Positions 25,858 to 34,871 of a DNA stretch of 64,000 nucleotides are shown here, piece after piece. The stretch spans positions 1-64,000 of the forward strand of contig CAILLK010000013.1 of the NCBI GenBank assembly GCA_903835005.1, written 5' to 3'. A model generated the notes under the pieces. It saw nothing but the letters and a program-made list of their open reading frames with translations, searched no databases and was not told where the DNA came from. Numbering within the stretch: position 1 is the stretch's first letter; every line of letters begins with the position of its first letter. The translations under genes were made by a program, and so were the position numbers. Source of the stretch: an uncultured Bacteroidota bacterium. Lineage in GTDB: Bacteria > Bacteroidota > Bacteroidia > Chitinophagales > Chitinophagaceae.

Positions 25858-28800
25858 ATGAAGAGCTTGATAAAAGCAGCGCTCCGAAGGCCAATTACCA
25901 TTCTTGTTATTGTATCAGCGGTATTTTTTGGCTCTTTCTTAGCCATAAATTCCATCCAGATTGATATTTTCCCGAAGCTGAATCTGCCGGTAATTTATGT
26001 CATAGAACCCTATGCCGGTATGACGCCTCAGCAGATGGAAGGTTTTTTCTCCACCCGCCTTTCAGACCAATTTTTATATGTGAGCGGTATCAAAAACATC
26101 AGCAGTAAAAACATCCAGGGTATCAGTATTTTAAAACTGGTTTTCTTTGAAAAAACAGATATGGCTGAAGCATCGGCAGAAGTTGCGGTGCAACTGAACC
26201 GGGCACAGCAGTTTTTTCCGCCGGGAGCGCTGCCGCCACAGGTCATCCGTTTCGATGCATCGTCACTGCCGGTGGGCACACTTGTATTCAGCAGCACAGA
26301 TAAGCATCTTGAAGAAATTCACGACCTGGCTGTAACCCGTATACGGCCGTTTTTCTCCACTATTGCCGGGCTATCTGCCCCGCCGCCCATTGGCTCTAAC
26401 CAGCGCACAGTAGTGATCAACATCAGCCCCGAAAAATTAAGGAGCTACAACCTCACACCCGATGAAGTTGTGAATGTTATGACCCACAATAATATCACAG
26501 CGCCATCGGGCAATATCGGCATTGGCAACACTTACTACATGGTTACCACCAATGCCCTTGAAAGCACCATTTCGGCATTCGGTGATATACCCATACGGTC
26601 GGATAATGCCAGTACGGTTTTTCTGCACGATATCGCTACTATTGAAGATGGCGCCGATGTTACAACCGGTTATGCTCTTGTAAACGGCAGGCGGTCGATA
26701 TATATGCCTATTGTAAAAACACCCGATGCCTCGACCTGGGAAGTAGTTCAGAAGCTTAAGGCAAAATTGCCGGAAATGCAAAGCCTGCTGCCTGATGATG
26801 TGCACCTTAGCTATGAATTCGACCAGTCGGTATTTGTGATCAACTCGGTAAAAAGCATTATCTCGGAAGGGGCTATAGGCGCTATTCTTACCGCACTTAT
26901 GATCCTTCTTTTCCTGCGCGACTGGCGGAGTTGTATCATAGTGGTTATTACCATTCCGCTTGCTATTTTCAGTGCAGTATTTCTGCTGAAAATGGCCGGT
27001 CAGACAATCAATATTATGACCCTGGGAGGGCTTGCACTTGCCATAGGTATACTGGTTGATGAAAGCACCGTGACCATTGAAAATATTCACCAGCACCTGG
27101 AAATGGGCAAGAGTAAGCGGGTAGCCATTCTCGAGGCTTGCGAAGAAATCGCATTGCCTAAATTACTGATCCTGTTAAGCATCCTTGCCGTATTTGTTCC
27201 GGCGGCTTTAATGACCGGAGTGCCCAGAGCTATGTTTGTGCCGCTGTCTCTGGCGGTAGGTTTTGCCATGATCTCCTCCTTTCTGTTGTCGCAGACACTT
27301 GTTCCCATTATCTCCAACTGGTTGCTGAAAGAAGGAATGTATCAGCATCAAAATAAAACAACAGGGAACCTTCCCATCTATGACCCGGACGAAAAGCAGG
27401 AAAAACCAGAAGTAGAGCATGCGAATGGTAATTTCTTTGACCGGATCAGGACCAGGTTTTTGTGGAACCTCAGGAAAATGAGCCGAAAGAAAAGGCGGAA
27501 TGTAAGCCTCTACCTTATTGTTGTTCTTGCCCTCACCGGAACCTGTTTTTTATGGATCGGGAAAGACCTCTTACCTAAAACCAATAACGGGCAATACCAG
27601 ATTAAGTTCCGCCTGCCTGATGGTACCCGTATGGAGCGTACAGAGCTTATGATGCATGATGCACTGATGCTTTTAGACAGCATTACCGGTAATCATGTTG
27701 AGATCAGCTCGGCCTATGTGGGCATGATGCCGCCCAACTATGCCACCTGCAACCTGTATGTTTTTAACAGTGGCTATAATGAGGCCTCGCTCCAGATTCA
27801 GCTGGATGACCATTTTAAAATGGACAAGGACAAGTTTCAGGAGCTGGTACGCGCCACCATACACAACAGGTTGCCTGATGTAAAGATTTCTTTTGAACCT
27901 ATTGAACTCACAGAGAAGATAATGAGCCAGGGAGCAGCTACGCCTGTGGAGATAGAAGTGGGCGGTAAAAACATGCAGGAGATTGAAGACTATGCCAACA
28001 GGCTTGTTGCAGAACTGAAAAAGGTACCCTTCATGCGCGACGTTCAGATAGAACAGCCTTTAAAGTACCCTACAGTGCGCATCATACTCGACCGTTATAA
28101 GATAGCACAGATGGGGCTGAAGCTGCAGGATGTATCGAGGTCGGTATCTGATTTTACATCATCAAGCCGCTACACCGAGAAAAACCTGTGGCTGGATACA
28201 AAGAATGCCTATTCCTACCAGGTACAAGCACAGGTGCCATCTTATAAAATGAACAGCATAGATGACTTCAAAGAAATACCATTGCAGGTGGGGCAAACAG
28301 GGCTTGTGTTGCAGGATGTGGCTACTTTTCAGGTTGATACCCTGCCGGGCGAGTATGACCGAAGCGGGCAAAGACGGTTTGTAACAGTAAGCGCAGGTTT
28401 GTATAAAACCGATCTTGGCAGGGGTACAAAAGAAGTGAATAAGGCCATAACCTCACTGGGGCAATTGCCCAAAGGGCTGGTAGCCGAAGTAAAGGGGATG
28501 TCAAACCTGCTGACCGAAACTCTGGATAGCCTGCAGAGCGGTTTATTGCTGGCTATTATTGTTATATTCTTATTGCTTTCAGCCAATTATCAGTCTTTCC
28601 GGGCTGCCTTTGCTGTATTGTCATCTGTACCGGCTGTATTACTTGGGTCACTGGTTATTTTGTTGCTCACGGGCTGCACCCTTAATCTGCAGTCTTATAT
28701 GGGTATTATCATGTCCACTGGTGTATCTGTGGCCAATGCTCTACTGATAGTAAGTAATGCGGAAAAGCTCAGGTACGAATACAATAATGATGTAGTGAGA

Positions 28801-29079
28801 GCAGCAACAGTAAGTGCATCTGTAAGACTGCGCCCCATATTGATGACCAGCCTTGCAATGATTGTAGGTATGATACCCATGGCCAGTGGCTGGGGCGAAG
28901 CCGGCGACCAGACAGCCCCGCTTGGCAGGGCGGTTATAGGCGGGCTTATCGCTTCCACATTTGCTTCCCTTTTTATTGTACCGCAATGTTATATCCTGCT
29001 CAGGCAGAAATCTTCATTAAAATCACCGTCTTTATTACCTGAAAAGCACAGCCATCGCACTGATCATAAAGACAATTAA
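25858..29079 (+). CDS. RND efflux pump, inner membrane permease (AcrB-like)
   Basis: 1073 residues, the usual size for RND transporters. The N-terminal helix is LIKAALRRPITILVIVSAVFF; two large periplasmic loops alternate with 12 membrane helices. The proton-relay helix 4 reads GILVDESTVTIENI, with D401 kept and the neighbouring second Asp of AcrB replaced by Glu (E402). Helices 10-12 have the usual small-residue motifs (MSTGVSVANALLIVSNA, RPILMTSLAMIVGMIPMA). Homology is to the hydrophobe/amphiphile group more than to metal (CzcA) pumps, but the substrate cannot be read from sequence. It stands 3 bases after the channel gene. Confidence 0.9.
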   Translation: MKSLIKAALRRPITILVIVSAVFFGSFLAINSIQIDIFPKLNLPVIYVIEPYAGMTPQQMEGFFSTRLSDQFLYVSGIKNISSKNIQGISILKLVFFEKTDMAEASAEVAVQLNRAQQFFPPGALPPQVIRFDASSLPVGTLVFSSTDKHLEEIHDLAVTRIRPFFSTIAGLSAPPPIGSNQRTVVINISPEKLRSYNLTPDEVVNVMTHNNITAPSGNIGIGNTYYMVTTNALESTISAFGDIPIRSDNASTVFLHDIATIEDGADVTTGYALVNGRRSIYMPIVKTPDASTWEVVQKLKAKLPEMQSLLPDDVHLSYEFDQSVFVINSVKSIISEGAIGAILTALMILLFLRDWRSCIIVVITIPLAIFSAVFLLKMAGQTINIMTLGGLALAIGILVDESTVTIENIHQHLEMGKSKRVAILEACEEIALPKLLILLSILAVFVPAALMTGVPRAMFVPLSLAVGFAMISSFLLSQTLVPIISNWLLKEGMYQHQNKTTGNLPIYDPDEKQEKPEVEHANGNFFDRIRTRFLWNLRKMSRKKRRNVSLYLIVVLALTGTCFLWIGKDLLPKTNNGQYQIKFRLPDGTRMERTELMMHDALMLLDSITGNHVEISSAYVGMMPPNYATCNLYVFNSGYNEASLQIQLDDHFKMDKDKFQELVRATIHNRLPDVKISFEPIELTEKIMSQGAATPVEIEVGGKNMQEIEDYANRLVAELKKVPFMRDVQIEQPLKYPTVRIILDRYKIAQMGLKLQDVSRSVSDFTSSSRYTEKNLWLDTKNAYSYQVQAQVPSYKMNSIDDFKEIPLQVGQTGLVLQDVATFQVDTLPGEYDRSGQRRFVTVSAGLYKTDLGRGTKEVNKAITSLGQLPKGLVAEVKGMSNLLTETLDSLQSGLLLAIIVIFLLLSANYQSFRAAFAVLSSVPAVLLGSLVILLLTGCTLNLQSYMGIIMSTGVSVANALLIVSNAEKLRYEYNNDVVRAATVSASVRLRPILMTSLAMIVGMIPMASGWGEAGDQTAPLGRAVIGGLIASTFASLFIVPQCYILLRQKSSLKSPSLLPEKHSHRTDHKDN

Positions 29080-29105
29080 TCAAACCATTTTTAAATCTGT
29101 ATACA

Positions 29106-30212
29106 ATGATTCAAAATAATAACAGGACCAGCAGGTTTCAGTTCATAACTACACTGGGCATTATAGCTTTATTCTGCTCTTGTGGCAGTAAGGAAGAAGA
29201 CAAAAAAAACAGTGCAGCTCCGGAAAAGAAAACGTATGCTACAATGGCTTTGCAAATGCGGCAGATCAGCGGCAATGTGCAGTTGCCGGGAGTAATGCAG
29301 CCTTTTCAGTTTGTGCAGCTTTTTCCTAAAATCAGCGGTTTTGTAAAAACTGTGGCGGTAGACAGAGGCTCTGTAGTGCGGCAGGGACAACTGCTCATAA
29401 CACTTGAAGCTCCCGAAGTGGAGCAGCAGGTGGCTGCGGCAAAGCAGAAGTATCTGCAGGCCGATGCCATATATGTGAACAGTAAAGACAGGTATCGCCG
29501 TCTGCTGGAGACAAGCCTCACACCAGGTACTATTTCACCTTATGACCTTGAGGCTGCCGCCTCAAAAAAACAGGGCGACAGCGCTACTGCGCAAGGCGAA
29601 TTAGCCAACTTTAAAGCACAGGAAACAATGAGGAATTACCTTACTGTTACTGCGCCATTTGATGGTGTTATCACCGAGCGCAATGTGCATCCCGGAGCGT
29701 TGGCCGGGCCAGGAGCGCAAAATGCCAAACCCATGCTGGTATTGCAACAGTTGTCAAAACTACGCCTCGTTGTAGACATACCGGAACAATATGCCACACA
29801 GGTTAAAGTTGGTGATAAAGTACATTATAAGGCTAACTCACTGCCCGGGCAGGACTTTACAGGCGAGGTATCGCGCTCCTCACAAAGTCTGAGCAGCAAC
29901 TACCGCTCCGAGACAATTGAAATAGATGTGGATAACGGGGACAACCTGTTTAAGCCCGGCATGTTTGCCGAAGTGATACTGCCGACAAGTGGCAGTGCCA
30001 ATGCCTTTGTAGTACCCAAATCGGCTGTGGTTACCACCACTGAAAGAAAGTATGTAGTGGCTGTTAAAAATAGCATAGCAAAATGGGTGGACCTATCGGA
30101 GGGCAACCAGAGCAAGGATTCTACTGAAATTTTTGTGAACCTGAGTAATGGCGATCAGGTAATAACCAATGCTTCCTACCGGATAAAAGACGGAGAAAAA
30201 ATTAATGAATAA
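29106..30212 (+). CDS. RND efflux periplasmic adaptor (membrane fusion) lipoprotein
   Basis: 368 residues. A lipoprotein signal (LGIIALFCSC, about residues 16-25) is followed by the split biotinyl-lipoyl domain (FVKTVAVDRGSVVRQGQLLITLEAPE and LTVTAPFDGVITERNVHPGAL), a helical hairpin between its halves, then barrel and membrane-proximal domains. It bridges pump and channel. The operon order channel-pump-adaptor is the reverse of the more common adaptor-pump-channel order, though it occurs in Bacteroidota. Confidence 0.9.
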   Translation: MIQNNNRTSRFQFITTLGIIALFCSCGSKEEDKKNSAAPEKKTYATMALQMRQISGNVQLPGVMQPFQFVQLFPKISGFVKTVAVDRGSVVRQGQLLITLEAPEVEQQVAAAKQKYLQADAIYVNSKDRYRRLLETSLTPGTISPYDLEAAASKKQGDSATAQGELANFKAQETMRNYLTVTAPFDGVITERNVHPGALAGPGAQNAKPMLVLQQLSKLRLVVDIPEQYATQVKVGDKVHYKANSLPGQDFTGEVSRSSQSLSSNYRSETIEIDVDNGDNLFKPGMFAEVILPTSGSANAFVVPKSAVVTTTERKYVVAVKNSIAKWVDLSEGNQSKDSTEIFVNLSNGDQVITNASYRIKDGEKINE

Positions 30213-30285
30213 CTGGCATAACTGCCAGGAATCTTTATTTAAAATATCAGGAGTATATCGTTTAACAATCGAAAAATCCTTTAAA

Positions 30286-30420
30286 ATGAAAAGGAACTTA
30301 TTAGTTATTTTGGAAATTGTTCTGATCATGCTGTCGCTCATTTATATGGAGTCAAAATGCAATGCCCCGGCTAATGATAATGATGCTCAGGGCAAAATTG
30401 GCAGTCAGAAAAAGTGGTAA
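30286..30420 (+). CDS. Small single-pass membrane or lipoprotein-like protein, 44 residues
   Basis: ATG at 30286 gives MKRNLLVILEIVLIMLSLIY, then MESKCN and a polar tail (APANDNDAQGKIGSQKKW). The frame reaches back to 30205, overlapping the adaptor gene by 8 bases, but that part has no clear character. A terminator follows 39 bases after the stop, so it is the last gene of the efflux operon. It could be a small pump accessory peptide like AcrZ. This is inference from size, membrane helix and position. Confidence 0.45.
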   Translation: MKRNLLVILEIVLIMLSLIYMESKCNAPANDNDAQGKIGSQKKW

Positions 30421-30459
30421 TACAGTAGAAATCCAATCCATCAAATGGATGGTCAGTAG

Positions 30460-30490
30460 CCCGGGAAGTGTTATCACTTTCCGGGTTTAA
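30460..30490. terminator. Terminator between convergent efflux and DUF2061 genes
   Basis: CCCGGGAAGTG - TTAT - CACTTTCCGGG (11-bp stem with one G-T wobble), followed by TTTAATTT on the plus strand. It closes the efflux operon and overlaps the 3' end of the DUF2061 gene by a few bases. Confidence 0.75.
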
Positions 30491-30729
30491 TTTGAAATTT
30501 TACCCCATTTTATTTTATCCCAGATCCGCTCATGGAAGAAATAGCCTATAGTGGTATATACATTGCTCACGATCATGAAACCCAGGGCTATTTGTATTTT
30601 GCCTGTAAAAATATAAATGGATGTAAAATCAAGGATCAGGATAATGACTCTGTAACTGATAGTTTTTACCAATGTCCTTTTCAGTGTTTCGGTGGGGTGG
30701 GTCTTCCCGTTATCAGTTTTGTCGGTCAT
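30487..30729 (-). CDS. DUF2061 small membrane protein
   Basis: 80 residues with two membrane helices. It shows the DUF2061 hallmarks: RTLVKTISYRVI at the start of helix 1, DFTSIYIFTG, and HERIWDKIKWG at the C terminus. The role of the family is unknown; related sequences occur fused to sulfate-assimilation genes in some bacteria (family knowledge). That agrees with its place at the end of the sulfur/rhodanese gene group, 89 bases after the rhodanese-thioredoxin lipoprotein gene. Confidence 0.8.
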   Translation of the reverse strand: MTDKTDNGKTHPTETLKRTLVKTISYRVIILILDFTSIYIFTGKIQIALGFMIVSNVYTTIGYFFHERIWDKIKWGKISN

Positions 30730-30818
30730 AAAGGAAGTATTTATCCTCTAAAGGTAGCACAATAAATACCTACTATAGCATTGTAATTCTTCACTGATGC
30801 ACTTCATTGCCTTTCAAT

Positions 30819-31562
30819 TCAGAGCCCTGTTTCTCTGAGCATTTCATCTTCCTTTATAGTTCCTTTGTGCGACCATACCAGCTTACCGTTATTATATAAT
30901 TCCAGGTAAGGGATATCTGAAATATTTTTTTGTTTCAGCAGGCTTTTATTTTCGTCGGCATCTATCTTCAGTAATGTTAATTTCTCTTTCTTTTTATCTG
31001 CAAAAGCCTCAAGAATAGGCAACATCTTTTTGCATGGAGCACACCAATGTGCATTGTAATCAACAAGCACATAGTTGTTTTTAGAAACTGCCTGAGTAAA
31101 GGCTTCTGTAGTCATGCCAATATAGGCATTATCCGATGCGCCAGCCAAAGGTTTTCCAGAACTCTCCCATTTCATTATGCCGCCATCCAGGTTGTAGATT
31201 GTTTTAAAACCCATTTCCTGCAGCTTATCTGCTGCTGCCGCACTGCGGCTTCCGGCTTTGCAATACACCATTACCGGTTTATTCTTATCAAGCTTTGCTG
31301 CCTGCTGCTCAAAACTGTTGTCCCTGATGTTGAGGTTTACGGCATTCTTCAGATGCCCGCCGCCATATTCCTCAGGTGTCCGCACGTCCACAAGTTGAGC
31401 CGTTGCATCGCTTGTTAGTTTCTTATCAAATTCATCGGCAGACAAGGTGCTTTTTACCGAACCTCCTGTTGTTGATTCATTGGTCTGGCCGCCGGTATTG
31501 TTCTGGCAGGATGCCAGATTTACTGCCAGTATCATTATTGCTATTGAAAATATCTTTTTCAT
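30819..31562 (-). CDS. Rhodanese-thioredoxin fusion lipoprotein
   Basis: 247 residues. A lipoprotein signal (MKKIFSIAIMILAVNLASC) puts it in the periplasm. Residues about 35-125 are a rhodanese domain with active loop CKAGSRS (VDVRTPEEYGGGHL, NLDGGIMKWESSGKPL). Residues about 140-245 are a thioredoxin domain with WCAPC. The fusion suggests a periplasmic enzyme that takes up a persulfide sulfur on the rhodanese cysteine and releases or reduces it with the thioredoxin dithiol (inference). It follows the reductase gene by 19 bases. Confidence 0.87.
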   Translation of the reverse strand: MKKIFSIAIMILAVNLASCQNNTGGQTNESTTGGSVKSTLSADEFDKKLTSDATAQLVDVRTPEEYGGGHLKNAVNLNIRDNSFEQQAAKLDKNKPVMVYCKAGSRSAAAADKLQEMGFKTIYNLDGGIMKWESSGKPLAGASDNAYIGMTTEAFTQAVSKNNYVLVDYNAHWCAPCKKMLPILEAFADKKKEKLTLLKIDADENKSLLKQKNISDIPYLELYNNGKLVWSHKGTIKEDEMLRETGL

Positions 31563-31581
31563 CCTTAAAAATTCAGAGTTG

Positions 31582-33249
31582 TTATGATTGCAGTAATTCA
31601 GTTTCTTTATTGCATGCTATCCAGAGTTTATATCCTCCTGATAAGTTCAAAACAGAATCGAATCCGTTCTGCTTTAAAATCCTTTGTGCCAGGTAGCCCC
31701 TTAAGCCCGCCTCACAGTAAATAAAGATATTGCGGTCTGTGGATAATTCTGAAAGTCTCTCTCTTAATTCATCTACCGGAAGATTTATTGATCCGGGTAT
31801 ATTGCCATTGTTATACTCTTCTTTTGTCCGCACATCTATCAGCAGATCATCAGGCTTTATTTTCCCGAATTCATTCCAGTAGAATACATTGAGCTTGCCC
31901 TGTAGTATATTTTCTGCTGCAAATCCCGCCATGTTCACCGGGTCTTTGGCCGAGGAGTAGGGTGGTGCATAGGCGTGCTCAAATTCTTCCAGGTCATAGA
32001 TAGTGCCATTGCGTTTTATAGTAGCTGCCAGTACATCCAGCCGCTTATCTGCTCCGTCATAACCCGCTACCTGGGCTCCAAGTAATCTGCCGTTTTCAGG
32101 AGAGAAAGCAATCTGTATGGTCATCTGTTGTGAGCCCGGGTAATAGCCTGCATGAGAACCACTGTGAGTAGTAGAAACAATATTATTTATTCCTGCTGCT
32201 GTAAGGTGCTTCGATGATGTCCCTGCTGTGCCAACCGTCATGTCAAACACCTTAACTATCGCTGTATTTATGGAGCCATGGTATTGCTGCACATTGCCCG
32301 TTACTATATTATTGGCGCATATGCGGCCTTGTTTATTGGCAGGCCCGGCCAGGTAGGTAATCATTGATTGCCCGGTAATGGGGTTTTTAAATTCAATCGC
32401 ATCTCCTACCGCATAGATATCGGGGTCAGAAGTCTGCAGATATTCATTCACCCATATTCCTTTTGCCTCACCAATTTTTAATCCTGCAGCAGTTGCGAGC
32501 CTGGTATCGGGCCGAACGCCAATGGAAAGGATTACTACATCAGCTTCAATTATTTCGCCTGAATTCAGCAGTACCATTAATCCTTTATCAGATTTATCAA
32601 ACCCTGATACTGCATTACTGAGTTTAAGGGTTACCCCCTTTGAACGGATGTGTTGTTGTACCAGAGCAGCTACCGGATAATCGAGGGGGGCCATAACCTG
32701 GTCGCCCATTTCCACAATCGTCACGTTCATGCCTATATCCTTCAGGTTTTCTGCCATCTCCAGGCCAATGAAACCAGCGCCGATTATAACTGCATTCCCT
32801 GATTTTTTATCCTGAACATAGTTTTTGATATAGTCGGTATCATTTACATTCCTCAACGTAAAAATACCTTCACTATTAATACCTGGCAGTGGAGGCCTTA
32901 AGGGCTCTGCGCCGGGCGATAAAACCAGTTTGTCGTAGGTTTCGTCATAAGTCTGGCCGGTTGCCTGATTCCTTGCGGTAATTGTTTTCTGAGCAGGATT
33001 TATGGCTGTTACTTCAGTTAATACTCGTACATCAATGTTGAAACGCTTCTTGAATGAAGCCGCTGACTGCACAAACAGTTTATTCCTGTCTTTGATTACT
33101 TCGCCTATATAATAAGGCAATCCGCAATTGGCATAAGATATATACTCTCCTTTCTCAAAAATCACTATTTCTGCGTGTTCATCAAGCCTCCTCAGCCTGG
33201 CAGCTGTACTGGCCCCACCGGCTACTGCACCTACAATTATGTACTTCAT
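31582..33249 (-). CDS. CoA-disulfide / persulfide reductase with C-terminal rhodanese (CoADR-RHD, Npsr type)
   Basis: 555 residues, the usual size of CoADR-RHD enzymes. The N-terminal FAD site is VGAVAGGASTAARLRRLDE and the redox cysteine is C42 in SYANCGLPYYIG, a hallmark of the CoA-disulfide reductase branch. An NAD(P) site follows (VIIGAGFIGLEMAENL), then the FAD-binding DIYAVGDA motif and a dimerisation domain. The last ~95 residues are rhodanese with C512 in CEAGLRG. Characterised relatives reduce CoA persulfide, polysulfide or CoA disulfide with NADH. Its neighbours, further rhodaneses and thioredoxins, fit a persulfide-reduction pathway. Confidence 0.9.
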   Translation of the reverse strand: MKYIIVGAVAGGASTAARLRRLDEHAEIVIFEKGEYISYANCGLPYYIGEVIKDRNKLFVQSAASFKKRFNIDVRVLTEVTAINPAQKTITARNQATGQTYDETYDKLVLSPGAEPLRPPLPGINSEGIFTLRNVNDTDYIKNYVQDKKSGNAVIIGAGFIGLEMAENLKDIGMNVTIVEMGDQVMAPLDYPVAALVQQHIRSKGVTLKLSNAVSGFDKSDKGLMVLLNSGEIIEADVVILSIGVRPDTRLATAAGLKIGEAKGIWVNEYLQTSDPDIYAVGDAIEFKNPITGQSMITYLAGPANKQGRICANNIVTGNVQQYHGSINTAIVKVFDMTVGTAGTSSKHLTAAGINNIVSTTHSGSHAGYYPGSQQMTIQIAFSPENGRLLGAQVAGYDGADKRLDVLAATIKRNGTIYDLEEFEHAYAPPYSSAKDPVNMAGFAAENILQGKLNVFYWNEFGKIKPDDLLIDVRTKEEYNNGNIPGSINLPVDELRERLSELSTDRNIFIYCEAGLRGYLAQRILKQNGFDSVLNLSGGYKLWIACNKETELLQS

Positions 33250-33273
33250 TTTTTTGTTGTTATTATCACTTCC

Positions 33274-33579
33274 TTAATTCGAATGCTCTTCTATAACACT
33301 TTTCAGATGATGGGCAGGTACTACCCCGGATTGCCGCCACAAGGTTTTCCCGTTTTTAAAGAGAATAAGTGTAGGCACCCCCGATATGTTATAACCATTG
33401 GCCAATTCCGGATTTTTATCCACATCAATCTTAATGATAGTGGTCTTCTCTCCTACCGCATCTTTCACCTGCTTCAGAATTGGTGCCATCATTTTACATG
33501 GGCCGCACCATTCTGCCGAGAAATCAACCAGCACCGGCCGGGTATCGTTTATTATTTCTGTAAATGATTTCGTTTGCAT
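33274..33579 (-). CDS. trxA: Thioredoxin
   Basis: The ATG at 33579 gives 101 residues ([20 protein letters not shown]); an upstream extension of 31 codons has no family resemblance. Active site WCGPC in [15 protein letters not shown], cis-proline in [11 protein letters not shown]. Cytosolic, as no signal is present. It lies 5 bases after the DUF2892 gene and 24 bases before the CoADR-RHD gene, so it is probably the cytosolic dithiol donor of this operon. Confidence 0.9.
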   Translation of the reverse strand: MQTKSFTEIINDTRPVLVDFSAEWCGPCKMMAPILKQVKDAVGEKTTIIKIDVDKNPELANGYNISGVPTLILFKNGKTLWRQSGVVPAHHLKSVIEEHSN

Positions 33580-33584
33580 ATTGT

Positions 33585-33836
33585 TTATTTTATTTCTTCG
33601 TATTCTATGGGTGTTGCATCCGATGGGGTCCTGCTTTTTCTCACAGGCGTATTGCAGCCTGAAGAGCCACAACAGCCGGTATCAGTTATTGCCTGGTACA
33701 GGAAGAACACACTGAACAGCCCTATAGCCCATTCCTTGCTTTGTATGCCCATAACCAGCATCATTAATCCAAGCCCCAGTCTCACCATCCGCATCAGGTG
33801 CCAGTTGGTAAGCAGTCTTTGTTTCCATGTATTCAT
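33585..33836 (-). CDS. DUF2892-like small membrane protein with Cys cluster
   Basis: 83 residues: a basic N terminus ([21 protein letters not shown]), two short membrane helices (about 20-34 and 37-52), then a cysteine cluster [14 protein letters not shown]. It resembles the membrane part of YgaP-type proteins, where DUF2892 follows a rhodanese domain. Here the start overlaps the preceding rhodanese gene by 4 bases (ATGA type). The cysteines could accept sulfur or metal (inference). Confidence 0.72.
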   Translation of the reverse strand: MNTWKQRLLTNWHLMRMVRLGLGLMMLVMGIQSKEWAIGLFSVFFLYQAITDTGCCGSSGCNTPVRKSRTPSDATPIEYEEIK

Positions 33837-34147
33837 TTTTCAAATTTTTTAAGATTCATCCAGCTTCCGCCATTGTGCACTTCTGTAAATCCGTTGGCCA
33901 GCAGCATTGATTTTGCTGAGCCGCTTCTCATACCAGATGCGCAGCAGGTGATAATCGGTTTGTCTTTTTTGAGTTGCTGCATCTGCGAAGAAAGCGCATT
34001 AAGCGGTATATTCTTCGATCCCCTTACATGTCCGCCTGCATATTCACCTGTTGTGCGCACATCAATAATTACGCCTCCCCGGGCTATTACTTCGCCCAGA
34101 TCAGCCTTCGGGCCTATGCCCAGCATTTTTTTGATTGTAGCTATCAT
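33833..34147 (-). CDS. Rhodanese-like sulfurtransferase
   Basis: 104 residues, a single rhodanese domain (VIIDVRTTGEYAGGHVRGSKNIPL) with active loop CASGMRS preceded by a second cysteine (TCC). No signal peptide, so cytosolic. Translationally coupled to the downstream membrane protein by a 4-base overlap; together they resemble the split halves of YgaP, a membrane-bound rhodanese. Confidence 0.88.
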   Translation of the reverse strand: MIATIKKMLGIGPKADLGEVIARGGVIIDVRTTGEYAGGHVRGSKNIPLNALSSQMQQLKKDKPIITCCASGMRSGSAKSMLLANGFTEVHNGGSWMNLKKFEK

Positions 34148-34149
34148 TT

Positions 34150-34425
34150 TTAGTTGTTTTTAATATAGTTTACATTTGTCCAGGGGCCTGCATCACTGCA
34201 ATCTATACCGTTTTGTTTCAGGTACATCATTGCCTGCATACTCCTTCCGCCCGAGGCACAGCACAATACCACCTGTTCCATCTTTTTCAATTCATCCATG
34301 TGCATGGGTATTTCATTCAGCGGAATGTTAATGCTTCCTGCCACATGGCCGCCCATAAACTCCATCGGAGTGCGGACATCGACAATGGTTGTTTTTTCGT
34401 CTTTGATTAGTTCATTAATATTCAT
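34150..34425 (-). CDS. Rhodanese-like sulfurtransferase, first gene of the operon
   Basis: 91 residues, one rhodanese domain (TIVDVRTPMEFMGGHVAGSINIPL) with active loop CASGGRS preceded by Cys (LCC), very like the next gene, from which it is separated by 2 bases. The pair looks like a tandem duplication that has since diverged. This is the first gene of a tight run of six minus-strand genes ending at 30819. Confidence 0.88.
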   Translation of the reverse strand: MNINELIKDEKTTIVDVRTPMEFMGGHVAGSINIPLNEIPMHMDELKKMEQVVLCCASGGRSMQAMMYLKQNGIDCSDAGPWTNVNYIKNN

Positions 34426-34465
34426 TGTAGGCGATTGTTTTTATTTATTCTCTATTGCAATTCAG

Positions 34466-34494
34466 GTGTGCCATACCTCAAAAGTGTGGCACAC
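34466..34494. terminator. Inverted repeat sharing its arm with 1390-1419
   Basis: Arms GTGTGCCATAC and GTGTGGCACAC (one mismatch, a G-T pair in RNA) around a 7-base loop. It lies 11 bases after the DUF6132 stop and 41 bases before the start of the rhodanese operon. No T run follows on the minus strand, so it is either a poor terminator, an operator or a dispersed hairpin. Confidence 0.45.
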
Positions 34495-34504
34495 CCGGGA
34501 CCGG

Positions 34505-34717
34505 TTACTTTTCTTTGGGTTCTGCTTTCCCGTTTTTGAACATACTAAATGCCAGAAATCCCATCATAGCCCCATACAGGGCGCTGTTCAAAGGCCGGGA
34601 AGTAATGGGGCAAGTGCCGGATGCACAACCCACAAAGTACCAATAACACAATCCGGCAATTGCCCCTATTATTATCCCTGTAATTTCCAGCCGGTATTTT
34701 ATCAGCTTCTTATTCAT
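34505..34717 (-). CDS. DUF6132-like small membrane protein
   Basis: ATG at 34717 gives 70 residues (MNKKLIKYRLEITGIIIGAI). The frame reaches back to 34828, but the extra 37 residues overlap a terminator and look non-coding. Two membrane helices flank a conserved loop VGCASGTCPITSRPLNS with two cysteines, matching the DUF6132 family as I remember it. Function unknown; such proteins often sit beside rhodanese genes in Bacteroidota, and the Cys loop may handle sulfur (inference). Confidence 0.7.
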   Translation of the reverse strand: MNKKLIKYRLEITGIIIGAIAGLCYWYFVGCASGTCPITSRPLNSALYGAMMGFLAFSMFKNGKAEPKEK

Positions 34718-34817
34718 CTGATTCTCTATTGCTGCACAAAGGTGGGATGATAATTCAATGCAGTCGGGAACATTTGTTGGATAAGCTGAAAATTCTTTAA
34801 AAGACATTGTTAAAAAG

Positions 34818-34855
34818 AAAAGGATCATTCTGTCTGAATACAGAATGATCCTTTT
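34818..34855 (-). terminator. Strong intrinsic terminator
   Basis: Perfect 16-bp stem AAAAGGATCATTCTGT / ACAGAATGATCCTTTT with a 6-base loop. On the minus strand CTTTTTAAC follows. It ends the transcript of the DUF2892 gene at 34872. Confidence 0.85.
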
Positions 34856-34871
34856 CCATGAACAAAGTTTA

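Noticed and set aside
26437-27096. 219-residue minus-strand frame inside the RND pump gene
   Set aside because: Antisense to a conserved transporter, composition typical of a shadow.
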